Source: Burkholderiales bacterium RIFCSPHIGHO2_12_FULL_63_20 (lineage in GTDB: Bacteria > Pseudomonadota > Gammaproteobacteria > Burkholderiales > Burkholderiaceae_C). From it: 64,000 nucleotides of DNA. The translations under genes and the position numbers were made by a program. The notes beneath the pieces are model-generated. The model ran no database searches and had not been told where the DNA came from. It saw nothing but the letters and a program-made list of their open reading frames with translations. Below, piece after piece: positions 26,880 through 35,721 of this stretch; the stretch's first letter is position 1, and every line of letters starts with the position of its first letter. Location: the NCBI GenBank assembly GCA_001770775.1, contig MESA01000001.1, forward strand, positions 84,641 through 148,640, written 5' to 3'.

Positions 26880-28555
26880 ATGATCTGCGTCGCACCCTGC
26901 TGTGGTCGGTCTTTGCCGTCTCACTGCTGATGTTGTGGGATGGCTGGCTGCGTCACAGTGGCCAACCTTCCTTGTTCGCGCCCGCACCGGTGGTGGCTTC
27001 GGCTCCCGCGTCGTCGGGTCCGGGCTCGTCTGCCACCTTGCCCACGCCCAGCGCGGCACTGGGCACACCGGGCGCTGCGGTGCCGGCTGAGGGCGCGGCC
27101 AGTGCGCCGGTCGTCCCGCAGAGCGAGCTGATCACCGTGACCACCGATGTGGTCAAGGCGACGTTCGACACGCTGGGCGGCAGCCTGGTCAAGGTCGAAC
27201 TGCTGCAGCACCGCGCTCAGCATGACTTCAAGCAGAACATGATTCTGCTGGACCGCACCACCGGTCACACCTATGTGGCCGAGTCGGGTCTGATCGCCAG
27301 CACCGGCCTGCCTAACCACAAGACACCGTTCACGGTGTTGAGCACCGAGCGTGCACTGGCCGATGGCGCCCAGGACCTGGTCGTCAAGATGGCGTCGGCC
27401 CCGGTGGCCGGCGTGCAATTGGTCAAGACTTTCACGTTCCACCGTGGCAACTACGCCATCGATGTGAAGCAGGAAGTGGTCAACGCCTCGGCGGTGGCCG
27501 TCAACCCGCAGCTGTATGTGCAGTTGGTGCGCGATGGCTCGGTCCCCGCAGCCGAAGGCCCCACCATGATCGGTGCGCCTCAGGCTTACCTGGGTGGCGC
27601 CGTGTACACGGGTGAGTCGAAGTTCCAGAAGGTCGAGTTCGCCCAGATCGAGAAGAACGAGGCCGAGTTCCAAAAGAGTGCCGACAACGGCTGGGTGGCC
27701 GTGGTGCAGCACTACTTCACCGCCGCCTGGTTGAACCACGATAAGACCGCGCGTGAGTTCTACGCTCGAAAGATCGACACCAACCTGTATGCCCTGGGCA
27801 TGCTGTTCCCGGTGGGCGAAGTGGCCCCGGGTCAGTCCAAGGCGGTTGAGACGCAGTTGCTGGTCGGCCCGCAGGAAGAGGTCAAGCTGGCCAAGCTGGC
27901 CGAGGGCCTGGAGTTGGTCAAGGACTATGGCTGGACCCACCTGATGGCCAAGCCGCTGTTCTGGCTGCTGAACTGGCTGCACAGCCTGCTGGGCAACTGG
28001 GGTTGGTCGATCGTGGCCCTGGTGGTCTTGCTCAAGGCGGCGTTCTACTGGCTCAACGCCAGCGCCTACCGCTCGATGGGCAAGATGAAGGCGCTCAATC
28101 CGCGCATCCAGGCGATGCGCGAGCGCCTCAAGGACAAGCCGCAGGAGATGCAGCAGGAGATGCTGAAGATCTACCGCGAGGAGAAGGTCAACCCGATCGG
28201 CGGCTGTCTGCCCATCCTGATCCAGATCCCGGTGTTCATCGCGTTGTACTGGGTGCTGCTGTCGTCGGTCGAGATGCGCAATGCGCCCTGGATCGGCTGG
28301 ATCACCGACCTGTCGATCAAGGACCCGTACTTCGTGCTGCCGGCCCTGATGACGCTGTCGACCCTGTTGCAGACCTGGCTGAATCCGACGCCGCCGGACC
28401 CTTTGCAGGCCAAGATGATGTGGATCATGCCGCTGCTGTTCAGCGTGATGTTCTTCTTCTTCCCAGCCGGCCTGGTGCTGTACTGGCTGACGAACAACAT
28501 CCTGTCGATCGCCCAGCAATGGATGATCAACCGCCAGCTGGGTGTGACGAAGTAA
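26876..28555 (+). CDS. yidC: membrane protein insertase YidC
   Basis: The 559-residue protein has the N-terminal membrane anchor (about 5-22), a Pro/Ala/Ser-rich linker, the large periplasmic domain (about 80-350) and the conserved Oxa1-type core with five-helix signals (WGWSIVALVVLLKAAFYWLN, NPIGGCLPILIQIPVFIALY, FFFFPAGLVLYWLTNN). It inserts proteins into the inner membrane alone or with Sec. ATG 26876 overlaps the yidD stop; an in-frame ATG at 26846 is within yidD and less likely. A strong terminator follows. Confidence 0.98.
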   Translation: MNDLRRTLLWSVFAVSLLMLWDGWLRHSGQPSLFAPAPVVASAPASSGPGSSATLPTPSAALGTPGAAVPAEGAASAPVVPQSELITVTTDVVKATFDTLGGSLVKVELLQHRAQHDFKQNMILLDRTTGHTYVAESGLIASTGLPNHKTPFTVLSTERALADGAQDLVVKMASAPVAGVQLVKTFTFHRGNYAIDVKQEVVNASAVAVNPQLYVQLVRDGSVPAAEGPTMIGAPQAYLGGAVYTGESKFQKVEFAQIEKNEAEFQKSADNGWVAVVQHYFTAAWLNHDKTAREFYARKIDTNLYALGMLFPVGEVAPGQSKAVETQLLVGPQEEVKLAKLAEGLELVKDYGWTHLMAKPLFWLLNWLHSLLGNWGWSIVALVVLLKAAFYWLNASAYRSMGKMKALNPRIQAMRERLKDKPQEMQQEMLKIYREEKVNPIGGCLPILIQIPVFIALYWVLLSSVEMRNAPWIGWITDLSIKDPYFVLPALMTLSTLLQTWLNPTPPDPLQAKMMWIMPLLFSVMFFFFPAGLVLYWLTNNILSIAQQWMINRQLGVTK

Positions 28556-28573
28556 GTCGTTGCCCACGCTGAC

Positions 28574-28612
28574 AAAAAAACCGCCTGAGCGCATCGCGCC
28601 AGGCGGTTTTTG
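28574..28612. terminator. bidirectional terminator after yidC
   Basis: A7 - CCGCCTG - 12-base loop - CAGGCGG - T5. It stands between converging yidC and the hydroxylase gene ending at 28641 and can serve both. Confidence 0.9.
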
Positions 28613-28640
28613 TTTGGGAGTGTCGCGTACGGGAAGGACT

Positions 28641-29621
28641 TCAGCGGTCGGCCGGTAAGGGGAGCGTGTCGAGGAACTCGGGGCCATCGGCCATGCGGGT
28701 CATCGGGCCGGCGTCTGTCTCATCCTGACCGTTGCCCGCCTGCGCCTGACGCTCTTTCATGCGCGACCAGGTCAGGGGCAGCAGCAACTGGCCCAGGTAG
28801 TGGTGCACGGGGTAGGCATGTTCGTTGAACAGGCCCATCCGGGTGGGGAGGCGGCGGTGCTTCGGGTAGACGAAGGTGCCAAACAGGTGGTCCCAGAGCA
28901 TGACGACGCTGTAGTTCTGGGCTTCGTGCAGCTGGTTGGAGTGGTGCCAGCGGTGGATCTCGTTGGTGCCGATCAGGTAGTTGAGCCAGCCGAAGCGAAA
29001 GCGCACGTTCATGTGGGTGATGGTGGCCAGTACGCTGCTGATCATGCCGCTCATGATGAAGGCCTCCGGGCTGACCCCGGTCTGGAAGGTGACGAAGACC
29101 GGGATGAGGCGCCGCCAGATCAGGTCGAGCGGGTGGGCGCGGCTGGCGTTGAGCACGCTCAGGCGGTGGGCGCAGTGGTGCACGCTGTGCAGGCGCCACA
29201 GGACGTCGATTTCATGCCCCATGCGGTGGGTGACGTAGAACATGAAGTCGAAGGTCAGCCACGCGATCAGCACCTGGGCCCACAGCGGCAGATGGTGGGC
29301 GGCCCAGCTGTCGGGCAGCACGCCAAAGTGAAACAGCAGGCCGGTGCCGGTGGCCGCGATCAGCACATGGATGAAAAAGTCGGTCAAGCCAGTGATGGCC
29401 ACCAGCGCCGCGTTGTGCAGGCTGTCGGTGAGCACCTCGCCTTTCTCAAAGCGGTTGGTCTGCTCGGGCCACACGTACTGCAGCGCCGTGCACAGGAGGT
29501 AGTAGGGGAACAGGAAAGTCAGCGCGATCTGGGCAGGGTCGAACTGGGCGTGCAGCACGCTGTAGATGCCCAGGCCCAGGGCGCCGAAGACGAAGCCCCA
29601 GCTGGCGACAAGTGGCAACAT
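28641..29621 (-). CDS. sterol desaturase / fatty acid hydroxylase family protein
   Basis: The 326-residue membrane protein has the three histidine clusters of this di-iron family: HRMGH and HSVHH in the middle, and HRWHHSNQ later, between hydrophobic helices. Members hydroxylate or desaturate lipids using O2. ATG 29621 is chosen because GAGGAGG lies just upstream; the frame stays open further upstream without support. It is inserted between yidC and mnmE, which are usually adjacent, and faces the other way. A second member lies at 38833. The substrate is unknown. Confidence 0.88.
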   Translation of the reverse strand: MLPLVASWGFVFGALGLGIYSVLHAQFDPAQIALTFLFPYYLLCTALQYVWPEQTNRFEKGEVLTDSLHNAALVAITGLTDFFIHVLIAATGTGLLFHFGVLPDSWAAHHLPLWAQVLIAWLTFDFMFYVTHRMGHEIDVLWRLHSVHHCAHRLSVLNASRAHPLDLIWRRLIPVFVTFQTGVSPEAFIMSGMISSVLATITHMNVRFRFGWLNYLIGTNEIHRWHHSNQLHEAQNYSVVMLWDHLFGTFVYPKHRRLPTRMGLFNEHAYPVHHYLGQLLLPLTWSRMKERQAQAGNGQDETDAGPMTRMADGPEFLDTLPLPADR

Positions 29622-29782
29622 GATGCTTTCCTCCTCTGTGTGGTGGGAGGCAGGGTAGGTCGAGGCGGTGATGCGGCCATCGGGGTTTGCGCGCAAGGCC
29701 CCGTGCTTGGGGGTGTGCGGCGCCTCGGGGGACAATGGCGCTTTGACAGTGCGCGTGGCGCACGTGGGAGTGGGAAAGCAAG

Positions 29783-31213
29783 ATGGCCTTCAATGAGCGC
29801 AATGTGCCCATCGTGGCAGTGGCCACGGCCTCGGGGCGCGGGGCTGTGGGCATCGTGCGGGTGTCGGGCAAGGGCTTGATGCCTTTGGCGCTGGCGGTGT
29901 GCGGGCGCGAGTTGGCACCCCGCATGGCCACCTACGGGCCGTTCCGCGACGCGCAGGGCGAGGCGATCGACCATGGTCTGGCCCTGTACTTTCCCGGCCC
30001 GCACAGCTATACCGGCGAAGACGTGCTGGAGTTGCAGGGCCACGGTGGCCCGGTGGTGATGCAACTGCTGCTGGCGCGCTGCCTGGACGCGGCGGCCGAA
30101 GTCGATCCGATGACAGACCGCGTGCGTCTGCCCGGCTTGCGTCTGGCCGAACCGGGCGAGTTCACGCAGCGTGCCTTTTTGAACGACAAGATCGACCTGG
30201 CCCAGGCCGAGGCCATCGCCGACCTGATCGACGCCAGCACCGAGGCGGCGGCGCGCTCGGCCAGCCGCTCGCTGGGAGGGGCGTTCAGCCAGGAGATCGA
30301 AGCCTTGCGCGAACGGCTGATCCACCTGCGCATGCTGGTGGAGGCCACGCTGGACTTCCCCGAAGAGGAAATCGACTTTCTGGAAAAGGCCAATGCGCGC
30401 GGCAAGCTCGACCGCGTCGCCGAGACCCTGGACGCCGTGCTGAGTCAGGCCCGCCAGGGCGCTCTGCTGCGCGAGGGCCTTCAGGTGGTGCTGGCCGGCC
30501 AGCCCAATGCGGGCAAGAGCTCGCTGCTCAATGCGCTGGCGGGTGCCGAGCTGGCCATCGTCACCCCGATTGCCGGCACCACGCGCGACAAGGTCAGCGA
30601 GACCATCCAGATTGAGGGCGTGCCCCTGCATGTGATCGACACGGCGGGCCTGCGCGCGGCGCACGAGGCGTCCGACGAGGTCGAGCGCATCGGCATGGCA
30701 CGCAGCTGGGAGGCGATTGCGCAGGCCGATGCGGTGCTGTTTTTGCACGACCTCACGCGGGTGGACGAGCCCGTCTACGCCCAGGCCGATGCCGACATCG
30801 CCGCGCGTCTGCCCGAGGGCGTGCCGGTGGTGCATGTGTTCAACAAGGCCGATGCGGGCAGTTTGAGCACGGCGGTGCAGGCCGGTGCGCAGCCCGCGGG
30901 GCCGGTGCTGGCCTTGTCGGCGAAAACCGGCGAGGGCCTGCAAGCGCTGCGTCAGACCCTGCTCGACATCGCGGGCTGGCAGGCCGCCCCGGAGGGGGTG
31001 TTCATCGCGCGTCAACGCCATGTGCAGGCGCTGCGCACGGCACGGGCGCACCTGGAAGCGGCGCAGGCCCATGCCGCACTCAACGACGGCGCGCTGGACC
31101 TGCTGGCTGAAGAGCTGCGCCTGACGCACAACGCCCTGGGCACCATCACCGGGGCGTTCTCAGCCGATGACCTGCTGGGTGAAATCTTCACCCGTTTTTG
31201 CATTGGCAAGTAA
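29783..31213 (+). CDS. mnmE: tRNA uridine-5-carboxymethylaminomethyl modification GTPase MnmE
   Basis: The 476-residue protein has the N-terminal tetrahydrofolate-binding domain ([19 protein letters not shown]), a helical domain, and the inserted GTPase domain with P-loop [10 protein letters not shown], switch AGTTRD, DTAGLR and NKAD. The C-terminus FCIGK carries the catalytic cysteine-containing motif that marks MnmE. With MnmG (start 40300) it modifies wobble uridine in certain tRNAs. ATG 29783 follows GGGAAAGC. Its neighbours here are lipid enzymes and a cNMP-binding protein. Confidence 0.98.
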   Translation: MAFNERNVPIVAVATASGRGAVGIVRVSGKGLMPLALAVCGRELAPRMATYGPFRDAQGEAIDHGLALYFPGPHSYTGEDVLELQGHGGPVVMQLLLARCLDAAAEVDPMTDRVRLPGLRLAEPGEFTQRAFLNDKIDLAQAEAIADLIDASTEAAARSASRSLGGAFSQEIEALRERLIHLRMLVEATLDFPEEEIDFLEKANARGKLDRVAETLDAVLSQARQGALLREGLQVVLAGQPNAGKSSLLNALAGAELAIVTPIAGTTRDKVSETIQIEGVPLHVIDTAGLRAAHEASDEVERIGMARSWEAIAQADAVLFLHDLTRVDEPVYAQADADIAARLPEGVPVVHVFNKADAGSLSTAVQAGAQPAGPVLALSAKTGEGLQALRQTLLDIAGWQAAPEGVFIARQRHVQALRTARAHLEAAQAHAALNDGALDLLAEELRLTHNALGTITGAFSADDLLGEIFTRFCIGK

Positions 31214-31369
31214 GCACATCCAGCGGCCTTCAGGGTATGACCTGAGTGGCCGGTATGCCAAAAAAGGTCACTTTGCGCAAATAGCGCACACCATTTGTGT
31301 CCGATCGTTTAAATTCCAAGATGTGAAGAATGAAGCGGATATGCCGCAGATAAGAACGCAGAGGCGAAG

Positions 31370-31837
31370 ATGGATTCCACGGAACTGATTCAGGCGATTC
31401 AAACGCTCAACACGGAAGATGCCTTTCGTCCGCGTCTGGACCCTCAGCAGTGGCGTACCTTTTGCCAGTATCTGACGCGTCATGAGCTGCGTTCGGGCGA
31501 TTTGCTGATCAAGCAAGGTGACCTGGATCGCACCGTGTATTTCCTGGGCCAAGGCTCCTTGCAGGTGTTTGTCACCGGCGCGGCGCCGGGCGCATCGCGC
31601 ATCGCCATCCTGCGCCCGGGCGCCATCTGCGGTGAACCGGGCCTGTTTGGCGACGGCACGCGCAGCGCCAACGTCGAGGCCATGACCCCTTGCGTGGTCT
31701 ATGCCCTGCGCCTGCCGCGTTTTGAAGAGATGGCCGCCCGTGTGCCAACCATCGCCATCGAGGTGTTGCGCGCGGCCGGCAGCATCATGGCCTTGCGCAT
31801 GCGCGCCAACCTGCACAAGCAGATCCCCTCGGCTTGA
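31370..31837 (+). CDS. stand-alone cyclic-nucleotide-binding domain protein
   Basis: The 155-residue protein is mainly one cNMP-binding beta-roll (about 30-135): GDLLIKQGDLDRTVYFLGQG, then LRPGAICGEPGLFGDGTRSANVEA with the PBC-like GE...RSA pattern. It lacks the helix-turn-helix of Crp/FNR regulators, so it would not bind DNA alone. A 156-base gap precedes it and kdsD follows after 104 bases on the same strand. Ligand (cAMP, cGMP, c-di-GMP or none) and target are unknown. Confidence 0.85.
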   Translation: MDSTELIQAIQTLNTEDAFRPRLDPQQWRTFCQYLTRHELRSGDLLIKQGDLDRTVYFLGQGSLQVFVTGAAPGASRIAILRPGAICGEPGLFGDGTRSANVEAMTPCVVYALRLPRFEEMAARVPTIAIEVLRAAGSIMALRMRANLHKQIPSA

Positions 31838-31941
31838 GTGCGCGGCAGGTGAAAGACGGCAGCGGGGCAGCGGCACGGCCTGCTTGTCCCTAAAATCGCA
31901 GGGTGCGGCCTGGGCCGTTGTCCTGAACTTCTCCGATTGCC

Positions 31942-32940
31942 ATGTCTGCCACCCCTCTTTCTCAAGACGCCATCGTGGCGCTGGCCCGCCAAGCCCTCGA
32001 CATCGAAGCCGGTGCTCTCCATGGCATGGCCGAGCGCCTGCGGGGGGAGTCCGGCGAGGCCTTTGCCCGCGCGGTGCAGGCCATGCTGAGCTGCCGGGGC
32101 CGCGTGGTGGTGATGGGCATGGGCAAGAGTGGCCACGTGGGCCGCAAGATCACGGCCACGCTGGCCTCGACCGGCACGCCCGCGATGTTCGTGCACCCCG
32201 CCGAGGCCCACCATGGCGACCTGGGCATGGTCCAGCCTGGCGATGTGGTGCTGGCGATCTCCAACTCCGGCGAAAGCGAAGAGCTCACTGGCCTGCTGCC
32301 GGTGCTCAAGCGCCAGGGCGTGACGCTGCTGGCGATGACCGGCAAGCCCACTTCGTCGCTGGCCCGCCATGCCGACATCGTGCTCGACAGCGCCGTGGCG
32401 CAGGAAGCCTGTCCGCTCAACCTGGCGCCCACGGCCAGCACCACGGCGCAGATGGCGTTGGGCGATGCGCTGGCGGTGGTGCTGCTGGACGCCCGCGGCT
32501 TCAAGGCCGAGGACTTTGCCCGCTCGCACCCGGGTGGCTCACTGGGGCGCAAGCTGCTGACCCACTTGACCGACGTGATGCGCAGTGGCGATGCCGTGCC
32601 CCGCGTCGCCTTGGAGGCCCCGTTCGGCGATGTCATGCGTGAAATGAGCACCAAGGGCCTGGGCGCCACCGCCGTGGTGGGGGCCGATGGCCAGGTGCTG
32701 GGCGTGTTCACCGACGGCGACCTGCGCCGCAAGATCGAAGCCGGGGTGGAGCTGCGCAGCGCCACCGCGCGCGAGCTGATGACCCCGTCGCCTCTGACCA
32801 TCCGCCAGGAGGTGTTGGCCGCCGAGGCTGTGGCCTTGATGGAGGCCCGCCGCATCAACACCTTGCTGGTGGTCGATGGCGCGGGTGTGCTGGTCGGGGC
32901 GGTCAGCACCAATGACCTGATGCGCGCGAAGGTGATCTGA
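31942..32940 (+). CDS. kdsD: D-arabinose 5-phosphate isomerase
   Basis: The 332-residue protein has a SIS sugar-isomerase domain (about 40-175: VMGMGKSGHVGRKITATLAS, AEAHHGDLGMV, ISNSGESEE) and two C-terminal CBS domains, the standard KdsD/KpsF layout. It makes arabinose 5-phosphate, the first step to Kdo of lipopolysaccharide. Its stop and the kdsC start share one base (TGATG at 32938-32942), so the two enzymes are made together. Confidence 0.96.
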   Translation: MSATPLSQDAIVALARQALDIEAGALHGMAERLRGESGEAFARAVQAMLSCRGRVVVMGMGKSGHVGRKITATLASTGTPAMFVHPAEAHHGDLGMVQPGDVVLAISNSGESEELTGLLPVLKRQGVTLLAMTGKPTSSLARHADIVLDSAVAQEACPLNLAPTASTTAQMALGDALAVVLLDARGFKAEDFARSHPGGSLGRKLLTHLTDVMRSGDAVPRVALEAPFGDVMREMSTKGLGATAVVGADGQVLGVFTDGDLRRKIEAGVELRSATARELMTPSPLTIRQEVLAAEAVALMEARRINTLLVVDGAGVLVGAVSTNDLMRAKVI

Positions 32941-33527
32941 TGCAAGTGCTGGTGCCCACCCTGAGTTTTCCGGCCTGCCTGCGTCTGCAGGCGCGCGCCA
33001 TCCGCGCGGCCATCTTCGATGTGGACGGGGTGCTGACCGACGGCACGCTCTACATCTCTGAAGCGGGCGAGACGCTCAAGGCTTTTCATGCGCTCGACGG
33101 CCATGGGCTCAAGCTGCTGGCCCAGGGTGGCATCACGCCCATCGTCATCACCGGGCGGGATTCGCCCGCAGTGCGTCGACGCCTGAAGGATTTGGGCATC
33201 GTGCATGCCGTGTTCGGGGCGCATGACAAGCTGGCGGCGGCCGAGCCGTTGCTGGCCCAACTGGGCCTGAGCTGGAGCGAGCTGGCGGTGATGGGCGACG
33301 ATTGGCCGGACCTGCCTCTGCTGGTGCGTGCCGGTTTGGCCGTGGCCCCAGCCAATGCGCACGCCGAGGTCAAGGCCATTGCCCACCACGTCAGCGCCTT
33401 GCGCGGCGGCCAAGGCGCAGCCCGCGAATGCTGTGATCTGCTGTTGTGGGCCACCGGCCGTTATGCCGACCTGCTTCAAGGTCATCTGCAAACGTTGGAC
33501 ACCACCGCACCAGGAGTCCGACCGTGA
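32940..33527 (+). CDS. kdsC: 3-deoxy-D-manno-octulosonate 8-phosphate phosphatase
   Basis: The 195-residue HAD-family protein carries FDVDGVLTDGTLY, with the nucleophile Asp, then ITGRDS and VMGDDWPDLPLL. This is the KdsC type, which has no cap domain and works as a tetramer. It removes phosphate from Kdo-8-P. An N-terminal extension of about 15 residues precedes the usual start. It is coupled to kdsD upstream and to lptC downstream (GTGA overlap at 33524). Confidence 0.95.
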   Translation: MQVLVPTLSFPACLRLQARAIRAAIFDVDGVLTDGTLYISEAGETLKAFHALDGHGLKLLAQGGITPIVITGRDSPAVRRRLKDLGIVHAVFGAHDKLAAAEPLLAQLGLSWSELAVMGDDWPDLPLLVRAGLAVAPANAHAEVKAIAHHVSALRGGQGAARECCDLLLWATGRYADLLQGHLQTLDTTAPGVRP

Positions 33528-34129
33528 GCGCGCGTTGGTGGCTGGTGCTGGAGCGGGCGCAGGCCAGCTTGCCGGTGCTCGCGGCCGCCGCTCTGGCCGG
33601 TTTCACCTGGTGGCTGGTGCAGTCTTCGCCACAAGACGAAGGCCCGCCGCGTGCCGCCGTGGTGTCGTCGGCGCCCGACTATGAGTTGCAGGAAGCCCGC
33701 GTCGCTCGTTTTGACGCCACTGGGCGCCTGGAAGCCGTGGTTGATGGCAAGGTGATGCGGCACTACCCGGTGCCCGACCGGCTCATGATCGATGAGGTGC
33801 TGCTGCTGGGCCGCGATGAACAAGGGCAGGGCCTGCGGGCCACGGCCCGCCAAGGCGAGGCGGATCAGACGGCCGAGGTCGTGACCCTGCGAGGCGGGGC
33901 GCTGGTGGTGGCCACGCCCGCGTCGGGTACGCCCGGTGGACCGGTGCGCTTTCAGGGCGAGAGCCTGAGCGTGGACACGCGCGAGCGCATCGTCAGCTCC
34001 AAGCAGCCGGTCACCCTGAGTCAGGATGGCAATGTGGTGCGCGGCCAGTCCATGCGCCACGATGAGCGCACCGGCGTGACGGTGCTGGGTGGTCGGGTGA
34101 CTGGCCAGTACCAGGTGCCGGGCCGGTGA
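33524..34129 (+). CDS. lptC: LPS export protein LptC
   Basis: The 201-residue protein begins at a GTG overlapping the kdsC stop, has one N-terminal membrane helix (about 14-32, VLAAAALAGFTWWLV) and then a periplasmic beta-jellyroll stretch typical of LptC, ending with the TGQYQVPGR strand. It passes lipopolysaccharide from LptB2FG to LptA. lptA and lptB usually follow in related bacteria, but here an SDR gene follows with a 4-base overlap. The call rests on position, length and topology; sequence identity in this family is low. Confidence 0.85.
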   Translation: MSARWWLVLERAQASLPVLAAAALAGFTWWLVQSSPQDEGPPRAAVVSSAPDYELQEARVARFDATGRLEAVVDGKVMRHYPVPDRLMIDEVLLLGRDEQGQGLRATARQGEADQTAEVVTLRGGALVVATPASGTPGGPVRFQGESLSVDTRERIVSSKQPVTLSQDGNVVRGQSMRHDERTGVTVLGGRVTGQYQVPGR

Positions 34130-34938
34130 GCGATCTGACACGGGTTCCCGGCGAGGCGGCGCCGCTGGTGTTCATCACCGGCGCGTCCAGCGGCATCGGA
34201 CAGGCCTTGGCTCAGCGTTATGCCCAGGCGGGCTGGCGGTTGGCGCTGGTGGCGCGCCGCGGTGCCTTGATGCGGGAGTGGGCCACGGCGCAGGGTTGGC
34301 CAGCTCACCAGTGGGCCGTGTACGAGGCGGACGTGCGCCACGAGGCCGAGGTGGCCGAAGCGGCCCGCGCCTGCCTGCAGGCTCAGGGGCTGCCCGAGGT
34401 GGTGATCGCCAATGCTGGCATCAGCGTGGGCGTGGACCTCAGCCTGGCCGAAGACCTGGCGGTGCTGCGCGATCTGCTCGACACCAATGTGATCGGTCTG
34501 GCTGCCACCTTTCAGCCCTTCATCGAGGGCATGCGGATGCGCCGGCGTGGCACCTTGGTGGGCATCGCCAGCGTGGCGTCGGTGCGCGGGCTACCGGGCC
34601 ATGCAGGCTACTGCGCGGCCAAGGGGGCCGTGGTGCAACTGTGCGAAACCTTGCGAGGTGAGTTGCGCTCCCATGGCGTGCGCGTGGTGACGCTGGCGCC
34701 GGGCTACATCGACACACCGCTGACGCGTGAGAACGATTACCCCATGCCTTTCTTGATGACACCCGAGGCCTTTGCCGAGCGGGCCATCCGGTCCATCTCG
34801 GCCGGGGAGCGATGGCGTGTCATCCCCTGGCAGATGGGGGTGGTGGCCACGGTCTTGCGTTGGTTGCCGCGCCGCTGGTTTGACGCCCTGGTCGGGTCGC
34901 AGCGGCATCGAAAAAAACGGCGCCGCGACGGGGTCTGA
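34126..34938 (+). CDS. short-chain dehydrogenase coupled to lptC
   Basis: A classical SDR of 270 residues beginning at GTG 34126 inside the lptC stop. It has ITGASSGIG (about 17-25), ANAGIS, and YCAAK as the active-site pair. The C-terminus is very basic (RHRKKRRRD). Translational coupling suggests a role linked to the cell envelope, but the substrate is not readable. It stands where lptA is common in related genomes. The following 62 bases contain G/C-rich inverted sequence but no T-run. Confidence 0.88.
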   Translation: MSDLTRVPGEAAPLVFITGASSGIGQALAQRYAQAGWRLALVARRGALMREWATAQGWPAHQWAVYEADVRHEAEVAEAARACLQAQGLPEVVIANAGISVGVDLSLAEDLAVLRDLLDTNVIGLAATFQPFIEGMRMRRRGTLVGIASVASVRGLPGHAGYCAAKGAVVQLCETLRGELRSHGVRVVTLAPGYIDTPLTRENDYPMPFLMTPEAFAERAIRSISAGERWRVIPWQMGVVATVLRWLPRRWFDALVGSQRHRKKRRRDGV

Positions 34939-35000
34939 ACCCATCGACAGCGCCGTGGTGGCTTGACCCAACGCTCAGCCGGGTCAGCGGAGGTCAGGCT

Positions 35001-35507
35001 TCAACGATGGCCGTGACCGTTGCCATGGTCCCGGTCTTTGTCTTTGCCCTTGCCGGGGTGGCCGCGGTCATCGTGCCGATCATGCCGATCGTCCCAACGG
35101 TCGTCGCGTCGATCATCACGGCGGTCCATGCGGTGATCGTCACGTCGCGGGGTGGGGGCATAGGCGTTGGGGTGGGGCCGGCCGCCATTGACGAAATACA
35201 CCGGCTGGTTGCAAGCGTTGTACTGACTGCAGTAGCGCGCCCACTGCTTGTAGTGGCCTGGCGGCACGCGCATGTAGATGGGGCGCTGGCGCGCGCTGTA
35301 GGCGCCTTGGTGGATGATGACCGGTTGCGGGTAGATCAACACCGGGCGCTGGTCGCCGATGTCAACGCGACCGTAGAAACCAGGCTGGTTGACGCTGATG
35401 CTCACACCGACGTCGGCGGCTTGCGCGGGAGCCGACATCAACAAGGTGGAGGCGAGGGCGGTAGCCACCGCGAGTCGGCCCATCAGGGAGCGGGATTGTT
35501 GCGACAT
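35001..35507 (-). CDS. exported protein with a D/R/H-rich low-complexity tail
   Basis: The 168-residue protein has a signal peptide (MSQQSRSLMGRLAVATALAS followed by a hydrophobic core, with a likely cut after APAQAA near residue 30). The mature part starts as a beta-type domain (VGVSISVNQPGFYGRVD, then a CSQYNACNQPVYFVNGG pair of cysteines) and ends in a disordered tail of DDR/DDH repeats and PGKGKDKD. The tail could bind metals or be charged spacer. I recognise the general type of betaproteobacterial exported proteins with such tails but no function. A TATA-like TTATAA lies upstream near 35604-35609. Confidence 0.7.
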   Translation of the reverse strand: MSQQSRSLMGRLAVATALASTLLMSAPAQAADVGVSISVNQPGFYGRVDIGDQRPVLIYPQPVIIHQGAYSARQRPIYMRVPPGHYKQWARYCSQYNACNQPVYFVNGGRPHPNAYAPTPRRDDHRMDRRDDRRDDRWDDRHDRHDDRGHPGKGKDKDRDHGNGHGHR

Positions 35508-35623
35508 GAAGGTGTCCTGCAAAGAGGCCGGCACCTGGGGGCGTCGGCGGAATCCTCGGGCGGGGGGGGCGGCATGCCGCAGTCGCATCGAGGGCTGGTA
35601 CTTCTTATAACGCGCGCGCCATG

Positions 35624-35657
35624 AAAAAAGGCGACACCGTGAAGGTATCGCCTTTTT
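35624..35657 (-). terminator. rho-independent terminator of the RRM protein gene
   Basis: On the minus strand GGCGATACC - TTCAC - GGTGTCGCC (one mismatch) is followed by T6. It lies downstream of the Gly-rich RNA-binding protein (stop at 35722) and before the exported protein gene. Confidence 0.85.
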
Positions 35658-35721
35658 GCTGAATGTATCAGTTTGTGTGTCAACCGTCAGAGGGACGGGT
35701 CACACAAGCCTGAGACACAGA

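Noticed and set aside
34905-34960. G/C-rich inverted sequence after the SDR gene read as a terminator
   Set aside because: The pairing is imperfect and no T-run follows on either strand.
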